Shown here piece after piece: positions 27,812 to 37,061 of a DNA stretch of 64,000 bases (positions are counted from its first letter, which is position 1; each line of letters starts with the position of its first letter). The notes below the pieces were generated by a model. It was not told the DNA's origin, did not search any database, and saw nothing but the letters and a program-made list of their open reading frames with translations. The DNA is from Rickettsiales bacterium (GTDB taxonomy: Bacteria > Pseudomonadota > Alphaproteobacteria > Rickettsiales > JABCZZ01). The translations under genes and the position numbers were made by a program. The stretch is taken from assembly GCA_035765535.1 (NCBI GenBank), contig DASTXE010000003.1, forward strand, positions 514,516 to 578,515, given 5' to 3'.

Positions 27812-27817
27812 TTTATA
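27812..27817 (-). promoter_or_regulatory. Possible -10 of a leaderless hybrid-kinase transcript
   Basis: TATAAA on the minus strand ends 5 nt before the ATG at 27806, so transcription would start at or next to the start codon. No Shine-Dalgarno sequence is visible. Confidence 0.35.
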
Positions 27818-28046
27818 GTATTGATAAAATTTATATAAAAAATATATAAATTGCGAGGTATTTCTTTGACCCCAAAAACGAGGGCATCGATGCTTAAACA
27901 ATGTATAACAAATTGTATTATAATAAAATATAAAAAAGCCTAAAATAGGGTTTTTTATTGCTATTGCTGAGCGTATCAATATATAATTAACGAACGTTAT
28001 TTTTCTATGCGGTTGTTTTGTTGGTGCATAATCCAGGAGGATTAGG

Positions 28047-29420
28047 ATGGCGGAGCCGGTAAGCGGGAAAGAAGGCGAGGGCAGACGGTTCCGTAATGAG
28101 ATACTGGAATGCAGAATCCTGATTGTAGAAGATGATCTCTTCAGCCGGATGATCATCAAGAAAGTATTTCAGAAAGAAGGCTTCCGTAATATTGAAGAAG
28201 CAGAGAATGGGCTGATAGGATTGCAGAAAGTACACTCCTTCCGCCCCGACATGGTAATCTCCGATATTGTGATGCCGCAGATGGACGGCGGCGAAATGTG
28301 CCGCAGGATACGGCGCGACAGCGATCCCGTAATCGCTCGCATTCCCATTCTTATTCAGACTGCATTGACGCAGCCCGAGGATAAAGAGCTGATTTTTGCT
28401 GCCGGTGCGACAGACTATATCTGCAAACCCGTGGATGCTAGGGAAATTATCACGCGCAGTGTTGTGCATCTGGAGCGCGTGGCGATCCTGAACCGGCTTA
28501 AGAATTTCAACGATTACTTTGTCCATGAGCGTGGCCTGCCGGTGGCGCCGGAAATGAAGGAAGATGAACTATGGTCCTTCCGTCGTCTCTCGATGACGAT
28601 CAACGTCATGCTCGATGAAATCGAGCTCAGCCATCATGAGATGAAGGTTGCCAAGGATAGGGCGGAAAAGGCAGACCAGCTGAAAACGGAATTTTTAGGC
28701 AATGTGACCCATGAACTCAAGACGCCGCTTCATTGCATCATGAATTTTGCGCAGATCGGCTCCAGTGATTGCGATAAGGGCAAGACAGAGCGTCTGAAAG
28801 AATGTTTTACCGACATATACAATAATAGCAGCAGGCTCAGTGCATTGGTCTCGGACCTCCTGGACTTCTCCAGAATGGAAACCGGTAATATGGAATTCGA
28901 TCGCAGGTCCCACTCGGTTCGAAAACTGGTGGAGAATGCCGTCTCATTTACCCAGGTGCTCAGCAATGAAAAACGCCTCACCGTTACTATCGGCGATGTG
29001 GAGGGAAGCGACGTAGTGATAGTAGATGGAAGGCGTGCCGAGCAGATATTTATGAACCTGATGAGCAATGCTATCCGGTTTTCGCCGGAAGGCGGGCATA
29101 TTCAATGGTCATTTGCAAGCTCAATGATGAACGTACCGCATGCAGGCATTGCCGTGCCTGCGATCAGGATAACCATTGTGGATGAGGGCCCGGGCGTGCC
29201 GGAGCATGCGCTGGAGACTATTTTCGATCCGTTTATCAACGGGCGCCAGGTGCTCATCAAGGGTGGGGGAACAGGCCTGGGGTTGGCTATCTCCAGGCGG
29301 TTGCTGCAGCAGTTTCATGGCACCGTCCATGCACATAATGTGCCGACCGGAGGAGCGCTGTTCGAGGTAATGCTGCCCCTGCAGGAGGCCGCGGAGGAAA
29401 TTGTCAGAGTAACAGGCTAG
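28047..29420 (+). CDS. Receiver-histidine kinase (REC-HisKA-ATPase)
   Basis: A soluble 457-residue protein with an N-terminal receiver (residues 23-145; EDD, Asp73 in ISDIVMPQMDG, Lys in CKPVD), a helical linker, HisKA with His222 in THELKTP, and an ATPase domain ([34 protein letters not shown]). The inverted order (receiver first) fits a kinase whose activity is set by phosphotransfer from another kinase, perhaps the divergent Hpt-bearing one. AGGAGG lies 7 nt before ATG. A single-domain response regulator follows 17 nt downstream. Confidence 0.92.
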   Translation: MAEPVSGKEGEGRRFRNEILECRILIVEDDLFSRMIIKKVFQKEGFRNIEEAENGLIGLQKVHSFRPDMVISDIVMPQMDGGEMCRRIRRDSDPVIARIPILIQTALTQPEDKELIFAAGATDYICKPVDAREIITRSVVHLERVAILNRLKNFNDYFVHERGLPVAPEMKEDELWSFRRLSMTINVMLDEIELSHHEMKVAKDRAEKADQLKTEFLGNVTHELKTPLHCIMNFAQIGSSDCDKGKTERLKECFTDIYNNSSRLSALVSDLLDFSRMETGNMEFDRRSHSVRKLVENAVSFTQVLSNEKRLTVTIGDVEGSDVVIVDGRRAEQIFMNLMSNAIRFSPEGGHIQWSFASSMMNVPHAGIAVPAIRITIVDEGPGVPEHALETIFDPFINGRQVLIKGGGTGLGLAISRRLLQQFHGTVHAHNVPTGGALFEVMLPLQEAAEEIVRVTG

Positions 29421-29437
29421 TTAATCTTCGAAAGGGA

Positions 29438-29878
29438 ATGAAAATGTATAAGATTCTTGCTGTGGACGATGAACCGGATGCTTTAAAGATTATGCGCATC
29501 CATCTGGAAGAGGCGGGACATAACGTAGTAACGGCAAAAAATGGCCAGGAAGCTTTAGAGGTACTGCACCAGCACCCGGATGTTTCACTGATACTGATGG
29601 ACAGGATGATGCCGGAAATGGATGGATTGGCCGCCCTGCTCAAGATTAAGGAGAAAGGCAGCAGGTTCAGCCATATTCCTGTCATCATGCAAACGGCGAA
29701 AGTGCAGGATTACGATATCTATGCCGGAATAGACGCTGGTGCGATCAATTACATGCTGAAGCCTTATACACGTGAGATGATGCTAGCGACTATCGACAGC
29801 ATCATGCATGATGTAGAAGCCATCAAAGAGCATATGTACTTCAAACGTTACATGGAAAGTCCTAACAGAAAGAGCTGA
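29438..29878 (+). CDS. Single-domain response regulator
   Basis: A 146-residue receiver with the acidic pair DDE, phospho-acceptor Asp55 in ILMDRMMPEMDG, Thr in MQTAK and Lys in MLKPYT. A 25-residue helical tail follows, with no DNA-binding domain. It is 17 nt downstream of the receiver-kinase and is its likely partner or phosphate sink. The start may be ATG 29438 or ATG 29444; a weak AAGGG lies just upstream. Confidence 0.88.
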   Translation: MKMYKILAVDDEPDALKIMRIHLEEAGHNVVTAKNGQEALEVLHQHPDVSLILMDRMMPEMDGLAALLKIKEKGSRFSHIPVIMQTAKVQDYDIYAGIDAGAINYMLKPYTREMMLATIDSIMHDVEAIKEHMYFKRYMESPNRKS

Positions 29879-29903
29879 TAGGGCTGGCGTGGGATTCGGC
29901 CTC

Positions 29904-31058
29904 TTAGGCAACGCTGGTTTCCATGAGCTTGTACAGTTCTTCCAGCCCCGCCATTTTCTTTCTCCCCACGATTTTCTTCATGCGGTCCTTCATCTGTTCC
30001 GGTGTGCAGGGCAATTTGCGGCCATTTTTCTTGGCGCTTTCCTGCTCGACTTCACGAATCGCACGCAAGGCCAGCGCAGTGGCATCGAAAAGCAACTCGG
30101 GAAGTTGCGCCTGGTCATAGGCCTTCCTGAAGCCTACCGGGTCTTTCATTAATACATGCACATTCTGCAATGGAAGCTTGAGCAGTCGCGCGAGGCTTAG
30201 CTCGAATAATTGCGGATTGGCCAGGCCAAGAGCGATGAAGGGCATTGTCCGGTTCTTGCCATCCATTTGTGAAAGTAATTTATTCAAATCCCGGTCGGAG
30301 GATTGAAGCCCGATCATTTTCAGCGCAGAGAGTTCCACGCTTTCATCCAGTGCTTTGTTGAGTTCTCTCATCGTCTCAAGATTGCCATAGCGTTGTTCAA
30401 GCTGCTGGCGCATTGAGCTGGAAACATGCTGAATGATTTTATCGACCACCGTAACTGGCACGCTGCTGCGTTGCAGGACGGATTCCATCACCTCCGGGCT
30501 GTTGCTGTGGCGTTCGGCGATTTTTTCAAATGTGGCAGGCGCGATATCAGCCCCTTCATTGCGCACCAGCTCGCTGACCACCGCATCTATGCTGGTATCT
30601 GCAAGCATCTCTGAAATGCCGCGCGATACCGTATCGCGCTTGGCGATGGCGCTTAATTTATTGCTGTCTACGAACGAATGAATAATGTCTGACAAATCGC
30701 TGTCATTGAGTACATCGGAATATTGGAGTACGGGAGAGGCGACTTCACTGACATCGCTTGCCATTTGCTTTGCAAGATCCGGCGGCAGTTTGTCGGTCTG
30801 GCTAAGGCTTAGGGCAAGCGTGCTCCGCACCAGCACATCCGCTTTTGTCATGAGGATATGAAAAATTTCATTGGCGATGCCAGCTTCTTTTTCGCTGAGC
30901 GCGCCGTTGCCTTCAGTGGCGTAAAGATCCGAAAGTTTAATGACGAGTTCCATCTGCTGATGAGAAGAATTATCGGACAGGAGCTGCTCTACATCGCTCA
31001 TGCTGAGAGTACGCTTCGGCTGGACGGCTTCGTCCTGGATATTCTTTTGGGTGCTCAT
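29904..31058 (-). CDS. DUF2336-domain protein
   Basis: A 384-residue soluble, all-helical protein of the alphaproteobacterial DUF2336 family. Repeating helices such as LVIKLSDLYATEGNGALSEKEAGIANEIFHILM and LVRSTLALSLSQTDKLPPDLAKQMASD resemble HEAT-type units. Its function is not established; members are often found near signalling genes. GAGG lies about 9 nt before ATG. It is convergent with the response regulator and divergent from cheA, so it may act with the chemotaxis or phosphorelay proteins. Confidence 0.8.
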   Translation of the reverse strand: MSTQKNIQDEAVQPKRTLSMSDVEQLLSDNSSHQQMELVIKLSDLYATEGNGALSEKEAGIANEIFHILMTKADVLVRSTLALSLSQTDKLPPDLAKQMASDVSEVASPVLQYSDVLNDSDLSDIIHSFVDSNKLSAIAKRDTVSRGISEMLADTSIDAVVSELVRNEGADIAPATFEKIAERHSNSPEVMESVLQRSSVPVTVVDKIIQHVSSSMRQQLEQRYGNLETMRELNKALDESVELSALKMIGLQSSDRDLNKLLSQMDGKNRTMPFIALGLANPQLFELSLARLLKLPLQNVHVLMKDPVGFRKAYDQAQLPELLFDATALALRAIREVEQESAKKNGRKLPCTPEQMKDRMKKIVGRKKMAGLEELYKLMETSVA

Positions 31059-31300
31059 GGGAAAATCCTCGATGTTCCCCCCAATTATGCCAGCATGTTA
31101 ATCGGATTACAAAGCTAAAGTGTTAAAACCGTCGCGGAAATGCCCCGGGACGGGGTGTTGTGGCAAATAAATCACTATCCCACTGATAATTATAAGTTTG
31201 TGCATCTTAACCTGATATTAAGCAGTTTATTGTATATATAGTATGCTACACTACAAACACTGGCTGCAACTCAGCCATTTCAGGATAAGCGGAGAGAGCA

Positions 31301-33907
31301 ATGGATGAACTGATCAGCGAATTCATTACGGAAACCTCGGAGAGTCTCACGACGCTGGATTCTGAGTTGGTCAAGCTGGAACAGGATCCTGGCAATGCGC
31401 AGGTCTTGAGTAATATTTTCCGCCTCGTTCATACCATTAAAGGTACTTGTGGATTTCTGGGGCTGCCGCGTCTGGAAGCGGTAGCGCATGCCGGCGAAAA
31501 CGTGCTGGGCAAAATTCGCGATAAGGTAATTCCCGTCTCTCCCGGTGCGATTTCCATGGTGTTGGAATCGCTGGACTGCGTCAAAATGATTGTGGATTAT
31601 TTGGGGCAGCACGGGCAGGAACCGGAAGGAAATGATTCGGAGCTTACAGGGCGCCTGAATGCGTTTGCCGAATCGGGAGTGATAAAAGAAAAAGCATCGG
31701 GAGCGGTGCCGGAACCTGTACAGGAAGTGGTTGTGCAGGAAAGCCCCGTTGCGGTCGCTGAACCGGAGTCTGCGGCCGTTCCGGCGGCAAGCGGTCCGGT
31801 TGCGCAGCATGAAGCGACGGCCAATACACCCAAAGAGCGTGAAGAAACGCTGGTAGGTGTAGTGCAGGCCCAGTCGATCCGCGTGAATCTGGACGTGCTC
31901 GAAAACCTCATGCAGATGGTTGGCGAGCTGGTGCTGACGCGTAACCAGCTGCTGCAGATTGTCAGGACGCGCAGCGACCAGGTATTTGCCGCGCCGCTGC
32001 AGCATTTAAGCCACATCACATCGGAACTGCAGGAAGGGATCATGAAGACCCGCATGCAGCCGATCGAAAATGCCTGGGCGAAGTTCCCGCGCCAGATACG
32101 CGATCTTTCGCACGAACTCGGGAAAAAGATAGAACTGCGCATGTTCGGTGCGGAAACCGAACTGGACCGTCAGCTGCTGGAAATGATCAAGGATCCGCTG
32201 ACGCATATGGTGCGCAATTCCGCCGATCACGGGCTGGAAATGCCGGACGAGCGCCGCGCGGCAGGAAAGCCGGAAACCGGTGTTATTACACTGTCCGCGT
32301 TTCATGAGGGCGGCCATATTATTATCGAGATTTCCGATGACGGGCGCGGGCTGAATATCGCCAGGATCAAACAGAAAATTGTCGCAAATGGACTGGCGAC
32401 CGAAGCGGAACTGGCAACATTATCCGACCAGCAGATTGCGCAGTTTATTTTCCGCCCCGGATTCTCCACGGCGGAAAAAGTCACGAGCCTTTCCGGGCGC
32501 GGTGTCGGCATGGATGTGGTGCGCACGAATATCGAAAAGATCGGCGGTACGGTTGAACTGACGTCAGTGATGGGCAAGGGCTCGAAATTCAATATCAAGA
32601 TTCCGCTGACATTGGCAATTGTATCCGTCCTGATCGTAGAGGCTAGCGGCGAGCGCTTTGCATTGCCGCAGATTAACGTGCAGGAACTTGTGCGCGTGGG
32701 GCAGGGTGCAGAATATAATATCGAGCATATTAACAACGCGGCAATTCTAAGGCTGCGCGGCAAATTGCTACCTTTGATATCGCTGGCGGAGGTGCTCGGT
32801 CTTTCTTCGGAAAAAACGGCACGCGATAGGACCGCATTCGTAGCGGTCTGTAAGGTGGGCGGTTATAATTTCGGGGTCATCGTGGACCGCGTGTTCGATA
32901 TGGAAGAAATCGTGGTCAAACCGGTGTCCGAAATATTGAAGGCCGTAACGCTTTATTCAGGCAATACCATCCTGGGGGATGGCAGTATCATTATGATTCT
33001 TGATCCTAATGGTCTGGCGCGTGCCACGGGTGAGCAGGAAATCGCCGGGGGCCGTGATGCCGTAGCAGACATGAAACAGGCCGCGCTGGATATGAATATG
33101 GTGAACTTCCTGCTGTTCAAGGCAGGCAAGGGTGCACCCAAAGCAGTGCCGCTGGAATTAGTGTCGCGTCTGGAAAAAATAGACATGACAACGGTGGAAA
33201 TGGCGGGCGACCGCCCCGTTGTCCAGTACCGCGATGACCTGATGCGTCTGCGCATGATGGAAGATAAAGTGCCTGTGCCGGAAAGCGGTACGAAAGAAGT
33301 CATCGTTTTCACTTATGATGGTAAGACGCTGGGGCTGGTTGTCGATGAGATTATCGACATCGTTAAAGCCAATTACGATATTAAGATGGCGACATCTGAA
33401 AAAGGCTTCATGGGCAGCATCGTTATTGAGGGCAAGACGACCGATATCGTAGATGTATCGCATCTGCTGCGTGATATTGTCGGAATCAATGACGTGGAAG
33501 GGGCTTTTGTTAAAACAGAAAAGCAGTACAAGCTGCTGCTGGTTGAGGATAGCCCGTTCTTCCGCAGCCTGACCATGCCGTTCCTGGTATCGGTAGGCTA
33601 TAAAGTGACGGCGGTTGCAAGTGCCCATGAAGCGCTGGAAACATTAGAATCGAAGCCGGACTTCGATGTGATTGTGACAGATGTCGAAATGCCGGAAATG
33701 GATGGTTTTGAATTTGCCAGCATCTGCCGCGGCGATTCAAGGCTGGCGCGTATTCCGATTTTCGCCTTCACATCCACACGAAACGAACAGGTGATGCAAA
33801 AGGGCAAGCAGGTCGGCGTGCGCGAAGTAGTGCTGAAAACGGATCGTGTAGGGCTGCTGCAGGCAATAGCATCCGTGCTGCAACATGAAGACAAGGAGAC
33901 TGTCTGA
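31301..33907 (+). CDS. cheA: Chemotaxis histidine kinase CheA, hybrid with two CheW-like domains and REC
   Basis: An 868-residue CheA. The Hpt domain has His44 in VHTIKGTCGFLG. A Pro/Glu/Ala-rich linker (about 125-185) leads to the dimerisation helices (LMQMVGELVLTRNQLLQ), then the ATPase domain (HMVRNSADHGLE, SDDGRGLN, GRGVGMDVV). Two CheW-like domains follow (about 445-580 and 605-735) and a C-terminal receiver with Asp794 in VTDVEMPEMDG. Standard CheA has one CheW domain and no receiver. No P2 CheY-binding domain is evident. GGAGAG lies before ATG. It is the first gene of cheA-W-Y-Z-Y-B-R. Confidence 0.95.
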   Translation: MDELISEFITETSESLTTLDSELVKLEQDPGNAQVLSNIFRLVHTIKGTCGFLGLPRLEAVAHAGENVLGKIRDKVIPVSPGAISMVLESLDCVKMIVDYLGQHGQEPEGNDSELTGRLNAFAESGVIKEKASGAVPEPVQEVVVQESPVAVAEPESAAVPAASGPVAQHEATANTPKEREETLVGVVQAQSIRVNLDVLENLMQMVGELVLTRNQLLQIVRTRSDQVFAAPLQHLSHITSELQEGIMKTRMQPIENAWAKFPRQIRDLSHELGKKIELRMFGAETELDRQLLEMIKDPLTHMVRNSADHGLEMPDERRAAGKPETGVITLSAFHEGGHIIIEISDDGRGLNIARIKQKIVANGLATEAELATLSDQQIAQFIFRPGFSTAEKVTSLSGRGVGMDVVRTNIEKIGGTVELTSVMGKGSKFNIKIPLTLAIVSVLIVEASGERFALPQINVQELVRVGQGAEYNIEHINNAAILRLRGKLLPLISLAEVLGLSSEKTARDRTAFVAVCKVGGYNFGVIVDRVFDMEEIVVKPVSEILKAVTLYSGNTILGDGSIIMILDPNGLARATGEQEIAGGRDAVADMKQAALDMNMVNFLLFKAGKGAPKAVPLELVSRLEKIDMTTVEMAGDRPVVQYRDDLMRLRMMEDKVPVPESGTKEVIVFTYDGKTLGLVVDEIIDIVKANYDIKMATSEKGFMGSIVIEGKTTDIVDVSHLLRDIVGINDVEGAFVKTEKQYKLLLVEDSPFFRSLTMPFLVSVGYKVTAVASAHEALETLESKPDFDVIVTDVEMPEMDGFEFASICRGDSRLARIPIFAFTSTRNEQVMQKGKQVGVREVVLKTDRVGLLQAIASVLQHEDKETV

Positions 33908-34386
33908 TGGCCCAGAAACTGCAGGCGGCGGAAGCCGCAAAAATAGCGACAGCAAGCATAGGCAGCGGGGAATATGTGACCGTGCGCGTGGAGAACCAGC
34001 TATTTGGTATTCCGGTATTGCAAGTGCAGGATGTGCTGCAGGGGTTGAAAGTGACGCGCATTCCGCTGGCAAAGAAAGAAGTGGCGGGTTCCCTCAATCT
34101 GCGCGGCAGGATTGTGATTGCTTATGATGTGCGCGAGCGCCTCGGCCTGCATAAAATTGAAAATCGTGATATGGCAACGGTCATGAGTGTCGTTGTGGAA
34201 CATGGCGGTGAGTTCTTCAGCCTCATTGTGGACTCCGTTGGAGAGGTAATCACACTGCCGCTGAGTCAGATGGAAAAGAATCCGGCCAATCTTTCTGCCT
34301 ACTGGAAGGAAGTCACATCGGGCATTTACAAGCTGGACGGTGAACTGCTTGTGATCCTGGATATTAAAACCCTGCTGAATCTATAA
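33907..34386 (+). CDS. cheW: Chemotaxis coupling protein CheW
   Basis: A 159-residue adaptor linking chemoreceptors to CheA. The SH3-like fold shows YVTVRVENQLFGIPVLQVQDVLQ, VAGSLNLRGRIVIAYDVRERLGL and FFSLIVDSVGEVITL, all typical of CheW. Its ATG overlaps the cheA stop by one base (TGATG), implying coupled translation. A 110-bp gap with a small hairpin separates it from the following cheY. Confidence 0.95.
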   Translation: MAQKLQAAEAAKIATASIGSGEYVTVRVENQLFGIPVLQVQDVLQGLKVTRIPLAKKEVAGSLNLRGRIVIAYDVRERLGLHKIENRDMATVMSVVVEHGGEFFSLIVDSVGEVITLPLSQMEKNPANLSAYWKEVTSGIYKLDGELLVILDIKTLLNL

Positions 34387-34395
34387 ATGAGACAA

Positions 34396-34418
34396 CAGTG
34401 GAGAAGTGGTATCCACTG
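34396..34418 (+). terminator. Weak hairpin between cheW and cheY
   Basis: A 6-bp stem CAGTGG / CCACTG with an 11-nt loop lies 10 nt after the cheW stop. A run of seven Ts comes about 13 nt later, too far for a classic terminator. It may attenuate or process the operon mRNA. Confidence 0.3.
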
Positions 34419-34496
34419 AACAAATTTAGCTTTTTTTAGTAAAAAATTAATATGTATCTTATACGATAAGGCAGTGGCAAAACGATAGGAGTATTT

Positions 34497-34883
34497 ATGG
34501 CCGTTGATAAGAATATGCCGATTTTAATCGTGGACGATAATAAAACGATGTTGCGTATCGTCCGCAATCTGCTGAGCCAGGTCGGGTTCACGAACGTGGA
34601 CGAAGCAACCGATGGCGGCATGGCATTAAGCAAGATGCGCACGAAAACATATTCGCTTGTGATTTCCGATTGGAATATGGAGCCGATGACCGGGCTTGAG
34701 CTTCTCAAGAACGTACGCGCGGACGATAAGATGAAGGGAACACCTTTCATTATGGTGACGGCAGAAAGCAAGACTGAAAATATTATCGCTGCTAAGGAAG
34801 CGGGCGTGAATAATTACATCGTAAAACCGTTTAGCGCGGAAACGCTTAAGAGCAAGCTCGTCAGCGTTGTTGGGCAATTCTAA
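34497..34883 (+). CDS. cheY: Chemotaxis response regulator CheY
   Basis: A 128-residue receiver with the full site: VDDN at the N-terminus, phospho-acceptor Asp58 in VISDWNMEPMTG, Thr in MVTAES and Lys in YIVKPF. The NMEPMxG form after the Asp is the motor-binding CheY signature. It should carry the signal from CheA to the flagellar switch. GGAG lies about 7 nt before ATG; cheZ follows 14 nt downstream. Confidence 0.93.
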   Translation: MAVDKNMPILIVDDNKTMLRIVRNLLSQVGFTNVDEATDGGMALSKMRTKTYSLVISDWNMEPMTGLELLKNVRADDKMKGTPFIMVTAESKTENIIAAKEAGVNNYIVKPFSAETLKSKLVSVVGQF

Positions 34884-34897
34884 TAAAGGATAGTAAG

Positions 34898-35548
34898 ATG
34901 GTGGGTAAAACCATATACAGCGCGATTGCCGAACAGGTGATGCTTATACGCGCGAAAAAAGGCAGCATCGCGCTGGATGACCTGAGCCCGATTCTGGAAA
35001 GTGTTGCAAAGCTTGTGTCTCCGGATGGCGATACTTCGATACTGGATGCTTTCCTGCGCGATGAAATTATCAAGATTGCCAACCATATCGAAGCGACGAA
35101 GCATGAGATCGCAGCCCTGACCCCGGAATCCGAAGGCGGAAAGCAGATGGGAACGGCAGCCATTCAACTGGACGCTGTCTTGAAGGCAACGGAAGAAGCG
35201 GCTCAGGGGATTATGGATGCCGCCGACGAAATCCAGCAGGTGGCTATGGCAGCAGGATTGGATGAGGCCTCAAAAGAAAAGCTCATGGCCGCAACCACAC
35301 GCATATATGAAGCCTGTAATTTTCAGGATCTGACGGGCCAGCGTATCGTCAAAGTAATGCAGGCGCTGGAATTCACCGAACAGAAAATACGCCGCCTGAC
35401 CGGGCTTTTCCTGAGCGACGGCTCCATCAATGTGGATGAACTGCATAAAGTTGCCGCAAGTCGTGAAGATCAGCACCTGCTCAATGGCCCGCAGCTGCCC
35501 GGCAGCGCCCCGTCGCAGGATGATATTGACGCGATGTTTAAGGAATGA
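34898..35548 (+). CDS. cheZ: CheY-P phosphatase CheZ
   Basis: A 216-residue helical protein. The CheZ active-site signature ACNFQDLTGQRIVKVMQAL (catalytic Gln of QDLTGQ) is at about residue 138-156, and the C-terminus APSQDDIDAMFKE matches the acidic amphipathic CheY-binding tail after a flexible linker. It should dephosphorylate CheY-P. CheZ is absent from many alphaproteobacteria that use CheY phosphate sinks, so its presence is informative. GGATAG lies just before ATG, 14 nt after cheY. Confidence 0.9.
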   Translation: MVGKTIYSAIAEQVMLIRAKKGSIALDDLSPILESVAKLVSPDGDTSILDAFLRDEIIKIANHIEATKHEIAALTPESEGGKQMGTAAIQLDAVLKATEEAAQGIMDAADEIQQVAMAAGLDEASKEKLMAATTRIYEACNFQDLTGQRIVKVMQALEFTEQKIRRLTGLFLSDGSINVDELHKVAASREDQHLLNGPQLPGSAPSQDDIDAMFKE

Positions 35549-35574
35549 GATAGATTCAACCAGCAGGGACGGTT

Positions 35575-35943
35575 ATGAAAACGTGTCTTATAGTGGATGA
35601 TTCCAGGGTAGTACGCAAGGTGGCCAGCCGGATTATCGATAAGCTGGGATTTGCCATTGCGGAAGCGGAAGATGGCGCACAGGCGCTTGCTTATTGCGAA
35701 AAACAACTGCCGGATCTCATCCTGCTGGACTGGTATATGCCGGTCATGAACGGAATCGATTTTCTTCCGAAGCTGCGCGCATTGCCTGGAGGCGACAAAC
35801 CGGTTGTGGTGTTCTGTACCACGGAAAATGATATGGGCCATATTCAGCAGGCTATCATGGCAGGGGCAAATGAGTATGTCATGAAGCCTTTCGACGAAGA
35901 AATTATCACCAATAAACTTATGCAAGTCGGGATTCTGGAATGA
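35575..35943 (+). CDS. Second CheY-like response regulator
   Basis: A 122-residue receiver with DDS, phospho-acceptor Asp52 in ILLDWYMPVMNG, Thr in FCTTEND and Lys in YVMKPFD. It differs from the first CheY and may be a phosphate sink or a second output. Its stop overlaps the cheB start (ATGA). Confidence 0.9.
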   Translation: MKTCLIVDDSRVVRKVASRIIDKLGFAIAEAEDGAQALAYCEKQLPDLILLDWYMPVMNGIDFLPKLRALPGGDKPVVVFCTTENDMGHIQQAIMAGANEYVMKPFDEEIITNKLMQVGILE

Positions 35944-37061
35944 ACGAAGCACAGCAGTCGTCAACTAATGCTGACAGCGTTGTGCGGATCATGATCGTAG
36001 ATGATTCCGCTATTATTCGCGGTCTGTTGACGCGTGCTTTCAATGATGTGCCCGAAATCGAGGTAGTAGCCGTTGCATCCAATGGTGCAATTGCGCTAGA
36101 ACGAATTAAAAATGCGGCAGTCGATATTATTCTGCTGGATGTGGAGATGCCTGAAATGGATGGGCTTGAAGCATTGCCGCAATTATTGCAGTTATCGCCT
36201 AGATCCCGTGTGATTATGGTGTCCACCCTGACTATGCGCAATGCTGAAATCAGCTTACGTGCTCTGGAACTTGGCGCTTCGGATTATGTTACCAAACCCA
36301 CTTCACGCGGAGGTGACAACGAAACCCGACAGTTCTACGAAGAGCTGGTTCGCAAGATTAAGGCGCTTTCAGGAAAATTTCGCTCTCAACCTTCAAGGCC
36401 TTCAGTGGCTGCCGAGCCGGCAAAAAATAAACCGGAATTGGCAGTAGTCACTCCGCAGATGAGTGTGCCGGTAAAATATCCGGCGCATCCTGTTAAGGCG
36501 TTGGCTATCGGATCATCCACGGGAGGACCGCAGGCACTTGCAACGCTTTTTAAAGCGCTGTCACCACGCTTTCCTAATGTGCCTATTTTTATTACGCAGC
36601 ATATGCCGCCGACCTTTACGACAATTCTGGCGCATCATATCAGCCAGTATACCGGCCGTCCCAGTGTGGAAGGCAGGGATGGCGACATCGTGGCGCCGGG
36701 TTCGGTCTATCTTGCTCCGGGTAATTTTCATATGACAGCGGAAAAGGCAAACGGGCAGGTGCGGATACGCCTGAATCAGGAGCCATTGATCAATTATTGC
36801 CGCCCTTCTGTCGACCCGATGCTCAAATCATTGGTGCAGATTTACGGTCAGGGATTGCTGACGGTGATTCTGACCGGTATGGGAAGCGATGGTTTGGGAG
36901 GTGCGCGTGAAGTAGTGGCCGCGGGCGGAACGGTTATTGCTCAGGACGAGCGTACTTCTGTCGTGTGGGGAATGCCGCGTGCAGTAACGGAAAATAAATT
37001 GTGTAGCGCTGTTTTAGCGATTGACGACATTGCTCCTTATATCGTAAAGGCCTGCGCATGA
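35940..37061 (+). CDS. cheB: Protein-glutamate methylesterase CheB
   Basis: A 373-residue adaptation enzyme that removes methyl groups from chemoreceptors. The receiver (residues 15-135) has Asp67 in ILLDVEMPEMDG. A linker of about 40 residues leads to the esterase domain with the catalytic triad Ser193 in GSSTGGPQAL, His222 in TQHMPP and Asp318 in GMGSDGLGGAR. It overlaps its neighbours by 4 nt on both sides, so expression is tightly coupled to cheR. Confidence 0.96.
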   Translation: MNEAQQSSTNADSVVRIMIVDDSAIIRGLLTRAFNDVPEIEVVAVASNGAIALERIKNAAVDIILLDVEMPEMDGLEALPQLLQLSPRSRVIMVSTLTMRNAEISLRALELGASDYVTKPTSRGGDNETRQFYEELVRKIKALSGKFRSQPSRPSVAAEPAKNKPELAVVTPQMSVPVKYPAHPVKALAIGSSTGGPQALATLFKALSPRFPNVPIFITQHMPPTFTTILAHHISQYTGRPSVEGRDGDIVAPGSVYLAPGNFHMTAEKANGQVRIRLNQEPLINYCRPSVDPMLKSLVQIYGQGLLTVILTGMGSDGLGGAREVVAAGGTVIAQDERTSVVWGMPRAVTENKLCSAVLAIDDIAPYIVKACA

